A stretch of 38,432 nucleotides of DNA, taken from positions 1 to 38,432 of the forward strand of contig JAIXOZ010000043.1 of NCBI GenBank assembly GCA_027486495.1, in the 5' to 3' direction. Origin of the DNA: Comamonadaceae bacterium. Lineage in GTDB: Bacteria; Pseudomonadota; Gammaproteobacteria; Burkholderiales; Burkholderiaceae_C. A program made the translations under genes and the position numbers. The notes beneath the pieces were generated by a model. The model did no database searches and was not told the origin of the DNA. It saw nothing but the letters and a program-made list of their open reading frames with translations. Positions within the stretch are counted from its first letter, which is position 1; each line of letters opens with the position of its first letter. Below are positions 24,582 through 31,556 of the stretch, piece by piece.

Positions 24582-24877
24582 AGGGCGGCATGATAACCCC
24601 GCCAGCCCTTGGCCATGGTTATTGCGCCCGAGTGCGAGTGATTAATCACATCTTCGCTGTCTTACCGGACTCGCTTTTGCTTGTCATCTCAGACCCCCTC
24701 ATCAATGTCATCATGGACTTGATCCGGGATCCATTGCGCTCTACCGCCGATTGCCAAGGCCAGCGGCCCAAGATGGATCCCGGGTCTTCGCCCGGGATGA
24801 CAAAGTCTTTGATCCCGTACATGCCATTGAACGTCATTCAGGCGTCTTATTTGATTTGTTAAGCCCATCGAGCCGAA
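24582..24877. other. Intergenic gap before diaA with repeat copy 4
   Basis: This 296-base gap between yraN (ends 24878) and diaA (starts 24581) contains the dispersed repeat listed separately and a diaA promoter region. In E. coli yraN and diaA are closely linked, so the gap is larger than expected, mostly because of the repeat. No gene was seen. Confidence 0.6.
24706..24802. repeat. Dispersed palindromic intergenic repeat, copy 4 (paired units)
   Basis: TGTCATCATGGACTTGATCC GGGATCCA at the left and TGGATCCCGGGTCTTCGCCC GGGATGACA at the right form a head-to-head pair with about 40 bases between them. The right unit is nearly identical to copy 3. A partial unit (TTGTCATCTCAGACC) lies just upstream near 24681. 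Confidence 0.8.
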
Positions 24878-25270
24878 TCAGGAACTGGCGTCAAAAGCCG
24901 CCTGCAGCCACTGCGGCCCTGCGGCATCCAGGGCAACCACGTCAAATCGCGCAGGCGGCAGTTGTCGCCAACTGAGCAGGTAATGCCGGGCCGCAAAAAT
25001 GATGCGCCGTTGTTTGACAGCACCAATGGTGGCGGCGGCACCGCCAAAGTCACTGCGGCTGCGTTTTCGCACCTCCACAAAGACCACTGTGCCGTCCGGA
25101 CTTTGCATGATCAGGTCAATCTCGCCCCCACCTCTGCCGGGAGTCCGATAATTGCGCTGCAGCAGCCGCAAGCCGCGCTCTTGCAAAAAGGCCAGCGCCT
25201 CGTCTTCACCCGCATCGCCCCGGGCTTTGGTCGTGCTGGGGCCTGTTTTGTCTTTTTTGAGGAATTGCAT
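24878..25270 (-). CDS. yraN: YraN family protein (UPF0102), nuclease-like fold
   Basis: Predicted 130-residue protein of the UPF0102 family, which has a Holliday-junction-resolvase/restriction endonuclease-like fold and unknown function. Visible: GDAGEDEALAFLQERGLRLLQRNYR, then GGGEIDLIMQSPDGTVVFVEVRKRS, which holds the core Asp and Glu; the usual Lys of the E-x-K motif is Arg here. ATG at 25270 has GGAGT just upstream, and longer starts to 25339 were rejected because they run into rsmI. Its start codon overlaps by one base the divergent rsmI start. Neighbours rsmI, diaA and dolP match the E. coli locus, though lpoA is missing. Confidence 0.9.
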   Translation of the reverse strand: MQFLKKDKTGPSTTKARGDAGEDEALAFLQERGLRLLQRNYRTPGRGGGEIDLIMQSPDGTVVFVEVRKRSRSDFGGAAATIGAVKQRRIIFAARHYLLSWRQLPPARFDVVALDAAGPQWLQAAFDASS

Positions 25271-26187
25271 TGACTCCGTCTCCCTTGTCTGCCTCGTTTG
25301 CCAACGCCCTTGCCGCCGCGCACGAGGCTGCCGGATCACAAAACCATCCGGTCAGCACACTGTATGTCGTGGCCACCCCCATTGGCAATCTGGCCGATAT
25401 CAGCCTGCGCGCGCTGCATGTGTTGTCCAAGGTCGATGTGGTGGCCTGCGAAGACACCCGCCACACGCAGCAGTTACTCCGCGCCTATGGGCTGGACCGC
25501 CCCGGCAACCAGCTTTTGGCACTGCACCAACACAACGAAGCCGAGGCAGCCCACAATGTGCTCGACCGCTTGGGCCAAGGTCAGCGCGTGGCCTATGTGA
25601 GCGACGCAGGCACACCCGCCATCAGCGACCCGGGCGCACGCCTCGTGGCGGCTGTGCGCCTGGCCGGGTTTCGGGTCATGCCGCTGCCCGGCGCCAGCAG
25701 CGTGACCACGGCCCTCAGCGCTTCTGGCATGACCGGAGACAGCGGCTTTGTTTTCGCGGGTTTCTTATCCAGCAAAGCCACCGAGCGGCAGTTGACCGTG
25801 CAACAGCTGGCGCAAGAAAGCCGCGCCGTGGTGCTTCTGGAGGCACCCCACCGCATCGAAGCCCTGGCCTTGGCGCTCTCGGTGCTGGGCCAGCGCCGTG
25901 TCACGCTGGGGCGCGAGCTGACCAAGCAGTTCGAGCAAATCGAAACCCTGCCAGCACAAGATTTGAGCGCGTGGTTGGCCGAAAAGCCTGAACGCCTTCG
26001 GGGTGAATTTGTGCTGGTGCTGCACGACGCGCCCGTTGAAGACGTCAAGGGCGAAGGCTTGCGGGTTTTGCAGCTGTTATTGCCCGAACTGCCCCTTAAA
26101 ACAGCGGTCAAGCTGGCGGCTGAAATTTCGGGTGAATCCAAAAACACCTTGTACGAACAGGCCTTGACTCTGAAAAAACAAGGCTGA
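25270..26187 (+). CDS. rsmI: 16S rRNA (cytidine(1402)-2'-O)-methyltransferase RsmI
   Basis: Predicted 305-residue SAM-dependent methyltransferase that modifies C1402 of 16S rRNA at the 2'-O. Family motifs: TLYVVATPIGNLADISLRAL, CEDTRHTQQLL, YVSDAGTPAISDPG, LPGASSVTTALSASG and FAGFLSSK. C-terminal parts EAPHRIEAL, GRELTKQFEQ and GEFVLVL are also present. No ATG or GTG start lies before the fold; TTG at 25270 is the only fitting start and has GAGGA six bases upstream. That codon overlaps the divergent yraN start by one base, so the two genes' promoters must lie inside each other's coding regions. Confidence 0.95.
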   Translation: MTPSPLSASFANALAAAHEAAGSQNHPVSTLYVVATPIGNLADISLRALHVLSKVDVVACEDTRHTQQLLRAYGLDRPGNQLLALHQHNEAEAAHNVLDRLGQGQRVAYVSDAGTPAISDPGARLVAAVRLAGFRVMPLPGASSVTTALSASGMTGDSGFVFAGFLSSKATERQLTVQQLAQESRAVVLLEAPHRIEALALALSVLGQRRVTLGRELTKQFEQIETLPAQDLSAWLAEKPERLRGEFVLVLHDAPVEDVKGEGLRVLQLLLPELPLKTAVKLAAEISGESKNTLYEQALTLKKQG

Positions 26188-26228
26188 TACCCGGCCACAG
26201 TTGGCCGCGCAAGGCACAATCACCCCCC

Positions 26229-26654
26229 ATGAATTTCACCCGTATCGTTACCCTTGCAGCCATCGCACTCCTGACCCTCGGAGCTTGGCAAGCTTTTGGT
26301 TGGCCTGGCATCGCCCTGGCCATTGGCGGCATCGTCATGTGGGTGCTGTTGCACTTCACCCGCATGGTCAACATCCTCAAAAAAGCCGCCGACCGTCCCA
26401 TCGGCCATGTGGCCAGCGCCGTCATGCTCAACGCCAAGCTGAAAAAAGGCGTCACCTTGATGCATGTGATCGCCATGACCCGCTCTTTAGGCCTGCTGCA
26501 AACCATCAAAGACGCTCAGCCCGAGGTCTACGCTTGGACCGACAACAGCGATTCGGTGGTGACTTGCACCTTTGTAGGCGGCAAGCTGACCGAGTGGTCA
26601 CTGGTTCGCCCCGAAGTGCACACGCCAGAGCACCCCGAAGAGCCAAACCCTTAA
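26229..26654 (+). CDS. Small inner-membrane protein of unknown function
   Basis: Predicted 141-residue protein. Two hydrophobic helices (about 6-22 and 26-44) are followed by a cytoplasmic domain with FTRMVNILKKAADRPIGHVASAVMLNAKLKKGVTLMHVIAMTRSLG and ending in a Pro/Glu-rich tail (RPEVHTPEHPEEPNP). Similar proteins are common in Burkholderiales next to ilvE and are sometimes labelled glycerate kinase in databases, but nothing here resembles a kinase. The function is not known. It sits 41 bases after rsmI and 47 before ilvE on the same strand. Confidence 0.7.
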   Translation: MNFTRIVTLAAIALLTLGAWQAFGWPGIALAIGGIVMWVLLHFTRMVNILKKAADRPIGHVASAVMLNAKLKKGVTLMHVIAMTRSLGLLQTIKDAQPEVYAWTDNSDSVVTCTFVGGKLTEWSLVRPEVHTPEHPEEPNP

Positions 26655-26701
26655 AATCCACGCCACCCCTGTTTACTGCAGCTAATTCAAAGGACACTTT
26701 C

Positions 26702-27652
26702 ATGAGCGTTGTCATCCCCTCCATGTCAGACCGTGACGGCAAAATCTGGATGGACGGCCAGATGGTCGATTGGCGCGACGCCAAGATCCATGTGCTGAGC
26801 CACACCCTGCACTACGGCTGCGGCGCTTTTGAAGGCGTGCGCGCCTACAAAACCGAGCAAGGCACCGCCATCTTCCGCCTGCAAGAGCACACCGAGCGCC
26901 TGTTCAACAGCGCCAAGATCCTGCGCATGGCCATCCCCTTCACGCAGGAACAGGTGAACGAAGCCCAACGCGCCGTGGTGCGCGAGAACAACTTGGAAAG
27001 TGGCTACATCCGCCCCCTGACCTGGATTGGCGACAAAAAGCTGGGCGTCAGCCCCAAGGGCAACACCATCCACCTGATGGTGGCAGCCTGGACTTGGGGT
27101 GCATACCTGGGTGAAGAAGGCATGAAGCGCGGCATCCGCGTGAAAACCAGCAGCTACACCCGCCACCACGTCAACATCACCATGACACAAGCCAAGGCGG
27201 TGAGCAACTACACCAACTCGATTTTGGCCAACATGGAAGTGACCGACGAGGGCTATGACGAAGCCCTGTTGCTCGACACCTCGGGCTTTGTGTCTGAGGG
27301 CGCAGGCGAAAACATCTTCGTGGTGAAAAACGGCGTGATCTACACACCCGACTTGTCGGCAGGCGCCCTGAACGGCATCACCCGCAACACCGTGTTCCAC
27401 ATCGCCAAAGACCTGGGTCTGGAGATTGTGCAAAAGCGCATCACCCGCGACGAGGTCTACATCGCCGACGAAGCATTCTTCACCGGCACAGCCGCCGAAG
27501 TCACGCCAATTCGTGAACTCGACCGCATCGAGCTGGGCAAGCCCGGTTATGTGGGCAGCCGCGGCCCGATCACCGAAAAAATCCAGACTGCGTTCTTTGA
27601 CATCGTCAATGGCCGCAACCCCAAATACGCCCACTGGCTGACCAAGGTTTGA
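26702..27652 (+). CDS. ilvE: Branched-chain amino acid aminotransferase
   Basis: Predicted 316-residue class IV PLP aminotransferase for the last step of leucine, isoleucine and valine synthesis. Signature: HVLSHTLHYGCGAFEGVRAYK, substrate-binding YIRPLTWIGD, PLP lysine K165 in MTQAKAVSNYTNS, GYDEALLLDTSGFVSEGAGENIFVV, and FFTGTAAEVTPI for the phosphate. Length and spacing match IlvE. AAGGA eight bases before ATG 26702 supports the start. The zf-CHCC gene follows 11 bases later and is likely in the same operon. Confidence 0.97.
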   Translation: MSVVIPSMSDRDGKIWMDGQMVDWRDAKIHVLSHTLHYGCGAFEGVRAYKTEQGTAIFRLQEHTERLFNSAKILRMAIPFTQEQVNEAQRAVVRENNLESGYIRPLTWIGDKKLGVSPKGNTIHLMVAAWTWGAYLGEEGMKRGIRVKTSSYTRHHVNITMTQAKAVSNYTNSILANMEVTDEGYDEALLLDTSGFVSEGAGENIFVVKNGVIYTPDLSAGALNGITRNTVFHIAKDLGLEIVQKRITRDEVYIADEAFFTGTAAEVTPIRELDRIELGKPGYVGSRGPITEKIQTAFFDIVNGRNPKYAHWLTKV

Positions 27653-27663
27653 GGAACCCCAAC

Positions 27664-27870
27664 ATGAGCACCCAAGCTGTTGAACTGCTGGCCGCCGACC
27701 TGAACCCCCAGGGCGGCGTGTTTTGCCCCAGCCCCAAAGCCGACATGAAAATCTGGAACAGCCACCCCAAGGTCTACTTGGACGTGGCCAAAACCGGTGA
27801 AGCCAAGTGCCCATACTGCGGCACGGTTTACAAGCTCAAAGCCGACGAAGTGGTGGGCCACCACCACTGA
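27664..27870 (+). CDS. zf-CHCC zinc-finger domain protein
   Basis: Predicted 68-residue protein. FCPSPKADMKIWNSHPKVYLDV, then KCPYCGTVYKL, gives the C...H...C-x2-C metal ligands of the zf-CHCC family, related to the NDUFS6 subunit of mitochondrial complex I. The bacterial role is unknown. ATG 27664 has GAGGA upstream, from the ilvE stop region; the in-frame TTG at 27649 is unlikely. The ilvE neighbour is common in betaproteobacteria. It ends in HHH, and a weak inverted repeat follows before the convergent polysaccharide locus. Confidence 0.88.
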   Translation: MSTQAVELLAADLNPQGGVFCPSPKADMKIWNSHPKVYLDVAKTGEAKCPYCGTVYKLKADEVVGHHH

Positions 27871-27873
27871 CCC

Positions 27874-27900
27874 AGACTGGCACAAGTCAGGGCCCAGTCT
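27874..27900. terminator. Weak inverted repeat between convergent genes
   Basis: AGACTGG at 27874-27880 and CCAGTCT at 27894-27900 form a seven-base stem with a 13-base loop. It lies exactly between the zf-CHCC stop and the wbaP stop and could end transcription from both sides. No T-run is present, so this is tentative. Confidence 0.3.
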
Positions 27901-29334
27901 TCAATACGCGCCTTCCCTTTTCAGCACCACGCGTATCGTCTTGAACAAAATCGCGATGTCGTACCAAAGAGACCAGTTCTTCACGTACCAAGTGTCCAGG
28001 TACACCCGGGTGTCGTAGCTGGTGTCATTGCGGCCGCTGACTTGCCACAGGCCCGTCATGCCAGGGCGTACCATCAGGAAATAATCCACATCGTCGCCAT
28101 AACGAGTCAGTTCGGCTCGGATCACAGGCCGTGGCCCCACCAGGCTCATCTCGCCACGGATCACGTTGAACAGTTGCGGCAACTCGTCCAAGCTGGTGCG
28201 GCGCAAAAATTCGCCGATGGGTGTGATGCGCGGGTCGTTGCGCAGCTTGAACTCGCGCTCCCATTCGGCTCGCGCAGCCGGGTCATTGGCCAACAGCTCG
28301 CGCAAAAGTTCTTCGGCATCCACCTGCATGGTGCGGAACTTGAAGCACGGAAACACTTTGCCATTTTGTCCCACCCGCTTGTGCGCAAAAATGGCGGGAC
28401 CACCATCGCGCTGGATGCGCAGCGCCACATAAACCAAAGGCAGGGCGCCCAAGACCAGCAACAGCAAGGCCGCCAACAAATCAAACACCCGCTTCAGCCA
28501 ACGGGCAGGCCAATACCGCAAGTTGTTGCGCAACTTGAGCATGGCCACCTCGTGCGAGAAGAAATACGACATGTCCGTGCCAAACAAAGGCACACCCCTC
28601 ATGGCTGGCACCACGCTCACGTCTTCTGCCTTCCAGTGCGCCAAGCTCCGCAGCAAATCTTCGCGCAAATCGTTTTGCCCGTGCTCCAATGCCAGCACAA
28701 ACTGCGCACCCGGCACCATGGCCCATTGGCGCAACTTTTCTGACATGGCTTTGGACGCCTGCGTGGCATCCACCATTTCGACCACCGCAAAACCCAGAGC
28801 TGGCTCGCTGTTCAAGGCGGCCACTGCCTCGTGGGCATTGGGTCCATTGCCCACGATCAAGGTCGGGCGCTGCCACACGCCCACACGCCGCATCAGCGAC
28901 CGCGCCAAGCCCCGGCCCAGCGGCACACACAACATGGCCAGCGGCCAAACCAAGGCCCACCACAAACGAGAAGAATTCCAGCGCGTCAAGGCCAGCACCG
29001 CCAAATCGAGCACGGCCAAAAGCAACAATGCCATCAGCGTCTCGCCCAGCTCAGACCAAAAAGGTTTGCGGTCGCTGTAGTGCCGAAAGCGCACCAAAAA
29101 TAAAACCAAGCCCACACCCGCCACGCCCAGCCAGGCCCAATAACGCTGCTCATCCTGTGTGACCAACCAATCTGCATCCGTGGACACGCCCCAGAACTGC
29201 GCAACCGCCGCAGCCAGCAGCCCCGACATCAGTAAAGCCAACACATCCGCCCCCAGCAAAGCCGCCTTGGTCAAGCGGATTTGCATCGTGTTTAATCGAC
29301 GCCAGTTTTGTTTTTTTTTATTCAACACATCCAT
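27901..29334 (-). CDS. WbaP-type undecaprenyl-phosphate hexose-1-phosphate transferase
   Basis: Predicted 477-residue polyprenyl-phosphate sugar-1-phosphate transferase, which starts polysaccharide repeat units on undecaprenyl phosphate. Four N-terminal membrane helices (about 22-45, 66-82, 99-118, 126-143) precede a Rossmann-like middle region (RPTLIVGNGPNAHEAVAAL). The C-terminal bacterial sugar transferase domain follows: KRVFDLLAALLLL, KRVGQNGKVFPCFKFRTM, LRRTSLDELPQLFNVIRGEMSLVGPRPV and MVRPGMTGLWQVSGRND. Length from ATG 29334 equals Salmonella WbaP (476). ATG 29286 is an alternative, but it would remove a charged N-terminus. The sugar (Gal-1-P or Glc-1-P) is not readable. A terminator hairpin lies directly before the start, so a promoter of its own may be inside or overlapping it. 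Confidence 0.92.
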   Translation of the reverse strand: MDVLNKKKQNWRRLNTMQIRLTKAALLGADVLALLMSGLLAAAVAQFWGVSTDADWLVTQDEQRYWAWLGVAGVGLVLFLVRFRHYSDRKPFWSELGETLMALLLLAVLDLAVLALTRWNSSRLWWALVWPLAMLCVPLGRGLARSLMRRVGVWQRPTLIVGNGPNAHEAVAALNSEPALGFAVVEMVDATQASKAMSEKLRQWAMVPGAQFVLALEHGQNDLREDLLRSLAHWKAEDVSVVPAMRGVPLFGTDMSYFFSHEVAMLKLRNNLRYWPARWLKRVFDLLAALLLLVLGALPLVYVALRIQRDGGPAIFAHKRVGQNGKVFPCFKFRTMQVDAEELLRELLANDPAARAEWEREFKLRNDPRITPIGEFLRRTSLDELPQLFNVIRGEMSLVGPRPVIRAELTRYGDDVDYFLMVRPGMTGLWQVSGRNDTSYDTRVYLDTWYVKNWSLWYDIAILFKTIRVVLKREGAY

Positions 29335-29344
29335 CCCTGCCAAC

Positions 29345-29366
29345 AAAAAAGCCGGTATTACCGGCT
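29345..29366 (-). terminator. Rho-independent terminator of the PrlF/YhaV operon
   Basis: On the minus strand a perfect palindrome, AGCCGGTAATACCGGCT, is followed by a run of six T. This is a standard intrinsic terminator placed 38 bases after the yhaV stop. It ends only 11 bases before the wbaP start codon. Confidence 0.8.
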
Positions 29367-29403
29367 GTTACTGTGCGCATAATCATCATCGGTTTTTTAT
29401 CCC

Positions 29404-29853
29404 TCATTGCCAATCGGCATGGCTTGCAGATTGCAACGCGTTCCAATTGTCCGGAGGATTCCCTCGCATCAACATGCGTTTAAAAACAGCATAGGGATCG
29501 TTTTTACTGCCTGCTGCACGCAAAGTTTGCTCGTCGTTGATCCACGCAAAAATAATGACCCGGCTTTTCGAGTCAAAACGAAAAAACAATCTGAAACGTT
29601 GACCGATTTTTGCCCGACGCCAATGCCGGTAGTCTGAACCCATGGTGTTGCCCTGCCGGTACTCGTCTCGGTTGGGGTCACTGGGCACAGCCTCCAGTAT
29701 CAATTTGGAAACCGCCTCAAACAACCTGACGTTGGCATTGGATGCGAAGCCAGCCGGGTCTTGCGCTTGTGCTCGCAGCGCACCCTCTTGCAGCTTTCGC
29801 AGTTGCTCTATCAAACAGTCATGAAAGAGCAAGTTCCAACCGTGGCTTTGCAT
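29404..29853 (-). CDS. yhaV: YhaV-family toxin (RelE superfamily ribonuclease)
   Basis: Predicted 149-residue toxin. MQSHGWNLLFHDCLIEQLRKL at the start and YRHWRRAKIGQRFRLFFRFDSKSRVIIFAWINDEQTLR, then DPYAVFKRML, are typical of YhaV, a ribosome-dependent mRNA nuclease that shares the RelE fold. Length fits E. coli YhaV (154). ATG at 29853 overlaps the prlF stop by one base (TGATG), so translation is coupled. A GTG one codon earlier is possible. The frame is intact and the toxin probably active. A strong terminator follows. Confidence 0.93.
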   Translation of the reverse strand: MQSHGWNLLFHDCLIEQLRKLQEGALRAQAQDPAGFASNANVRLFEAVSKLILEAVPSDPNRDEYRQGNTMGSDYRHWRRAKIGQRFRLFFRFDSKSRVIIFAWINDEQTLRAAGSKNDPYAVFKRMLMRGNPPDNWNALQSASHADWQ

Positions 29854-30173
29854 CACAACTCAACATCACCGTCGATGTCCAACTCTAAGTCCACATGGCT
29901 GGACAGAGCTTTTCGCATGGCTTGTGCTAGTTCATCAGGCAAACCGGCCACATTTTTCCCGTTTCGAATGTCTGACGCCAGTAATGAGAGAAACTGACCG
30001 ATGGCAGGATCTTCGTGCGCATCTTTCTGGACACGCGATACGATGATTTGGTCACCCTGCACATCAAAAGCCACCGAACCGCCGCGGTCAACACCCAGCG
30101 CATTGCGTATGGCCTTGGGCAAAGTGATTTGCCCTTTGCTTGTGATGGTGGCGACTTCATGAAGTGTCAACAT
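29853..30173 (-). CDS. prlF: PrlF antitoxin (AbrB/SpoVT family)
   Basis: Predicted 106-residue antitoxin of YhaV. LTLHEVATITSKGQITLPKAIRNALGVDRGGSVAFDVQGDQIIVSRV is a swapped-hairpin AbrB-type DNA-binding domain. The C-terminal part (IGQFLSLLASDIRNG and a tail rich in Asp/Glu) binds the toxin in homologues. ATG at 30173 has AGGAG seven bases before it; a longer frame to 30197 enters the operator region. Antitoxin-first order, one-base overlap with yhaV. An inverted repeat at 30200-30217 upstream is the likely autoregulatory site. Confidence 0.93.
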   Translation of the reverse strand: MLTLHEVATITSKGQITLPKAIRNALGVDRGGSVAFDVQGDQIIVSRVQKDAHEDPAIGQFLSLLASDIRNGKNVAGLPDELAQAMRKALSSHVDLELDIDGDVEL

Positions 30174-30199
30174 GTCTGGCTCCTGTATTAGCCCCAATG

Positions 30200-30217
30200 G
30201 TAAGGAGTATTCCTTAC
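30200..30217. promoter_or_regulatory. Inverted repeat GTAAGGA-GTAT-TCCTTAC, probable PrlF operator
   Basis: Perfect 7-4-7 inverted repeat 26 bases upstream of the prlF start codon. PrlF is known to bind its own promoter together with YhaV. The site function is inferred from position. Confidence 0.55.
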
Positions 30218-30359
30218 TGCGTCAATGACTGCTCTTGACAGCTCAACCCCAAAACCCCTCGTGCATGCTGCACCAGCGTTTGAATCACAAAGGCCAACGT
30301 GACTCCAAACACCCCAGGCGGTAACCGGTCAGTTTGGCAGACCAACGCTTTAACAGTGC

Positions 30360-31487
30360 TCAGCGCGAGTGAAAGGCCCGGTATTTGGCAGTTACAAATT
30401 CCGTGAACTCATTTCTAAATCGCTCCTGCGAAAATCGCATGGCATTGGCGCGACAGGCCTGGGGGTTTATGCGGTCCGAGTTGGCTTCGAACAAATGCAC
30501 AGCATCCACCAGCGAAGGCACTGACTGCTCTGTAAAAAAAACGCCCGTTGGCTGCACATTGTCCAATCCCCGAATGGTCTCCAGCGCCCCACCTTTGCCA
30601 AACGCAATCACAGGCGTGCCACAGGCCTGGGCCTCTACGGGCGTGATGCCAAAGTCTTCTTCGGCCGCAAAAACAAAAGCCTTCGCCCTTTGCATGTGAT
30701 CTTTCAGCACCGCATCCGACTGGTAGCCCAATATTTGCACATTGGCAGGTGCCAGCGCCTTGACCTTCTCAAAATCCGGCCCATCACCAATGACCACCAG
30801 TTGCTTGTCAGACATTTGAGCAAACGCCTGAACGATCAAGGGCAGCTTTTTGTAAGGCACCATGCGCGATGCCGTCAAATAAAAACTGCCCCTCTCCATG
30901 CCAACATCAAAAGAATCCACATCGACTGGCGGATAAATCACTTCAGCGCTTCTTCTGTAAACCTTTTCAATTCGACGTCCAATGAAACGTGAATTGGCAA
31001 GGAAGACATCAACACCATTGGCTGTGCGCATATCCCACTGTCTTAATCTATGGAGTAGCCAGCGCACTACCCCACCCTTCAAGCCCTTGTCCAGTCCAGT
31101 TTCATGCAAATATTGATGCTGTAAGTCCCACGCATACCGCATGGGCGTGTGGCAATAACAAACGTGCAATTGATCTGGCCCAGTCAATACACCTTTGGCT
31201 ACCGCATGTGAACTCGATAGCACCAAGTCGTAACCTGATACATCCAATTGCTCAACCGCCAGAGGCATCAAGGGCAAATAATGGCGGAAGTATTTTTTTG
31301 CAAAAGGCAGCTTCTGAATGAAGGTTGTCTTGGCGGTCTTGCCCAACACCAACCGACGGTCATCTGCAGACAGAAAATCCACAACACTGAACAAGTCAGC
31401 TGATGGAAAGACTGCCAAGATTTCGCTCACGACCTTTTCAGACCCAGCGTAGGTGGCCAACCAATCATGAACAATTGCTACCCTCAT
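30360..31487 (-). CDS. GT4-family glycosyltransferase
   Basis: Predicted 375-residue cytoplasmic retaining glycosyltransferase with the GT-B fold. N-terminal MRVAIVHDWLATYAGSEKVVSEIL and CYCHTPMRYAWDLQHQYL resemble mannosyl- and other hexosyltransferases of O-antigen clusters. The C-terminal glycos_transf_1 domain has RMVPYKKLPLIVQAF, LVVIGDGPDFEKV, ILGYQSD and the E-x7-E motif EEDFGITPVEAQACGTPVIAFGKGGALETI. Donor and acceptor are unknown. It is separated from the PrlF/YhaV pair by 186 bases and from the upstream acyltransferase gene by 69 bases. Start ATG 31487 gives the standard N-terminus. Confidence 0.93.
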   Translation of the reverse strand: MRVAIVHDWLATYAGSEKVVSEILAVFPSADLFSVVDFLSADDRRLVLGKTAKTTFIQKLPFAKKYFRHYLPLMPLAVEQLDVSGYDLVLSSSHAVAKGVLTGPDQLHVCYCHTPMRYAWDLQHQYLHETGLDKGLKGGVVRWLLHRLRQWDMRTANGVDVFLANSRFIGRRIEKVYRRSAEVIYPPVDVDSFDVGMERGSFYLTASRMVPYKKLPLIVQAFAQMSDKQLVVIGDGPDFEKVKALAPANVQILGYQSDAVLKDHMQRAKAFVFAAEEDFGITPVEAQACGTPVIAFGKGGALETIRGLDNVQPTGVFFTEQSVPSLVDAVHLFEANSDRINPQACRANAMRFSQERFRNEFTEFVTAKYRAFHSR

Positions 31488-31556
31488 ATGACCTATCGTT
31501 TCGTCGCTGTCCGTTGTTTTTGGTTGATTTTGATCAACAACAGCAATTTGAGGCCG

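Noticed and set aside
15471..24802. The GTCATCCCGG repeats as a CRISPR array or insertion-sequence ends
   Set aside because: Spacing is irregular over kilobases, the units are palindromic, and no cas or transposase gene is present.
26229..26654. Glycerate kinase label sometimes given to this small protein
   Set aside because: Only two membrane helices and a small domain are present; no kinase motif and far too short.
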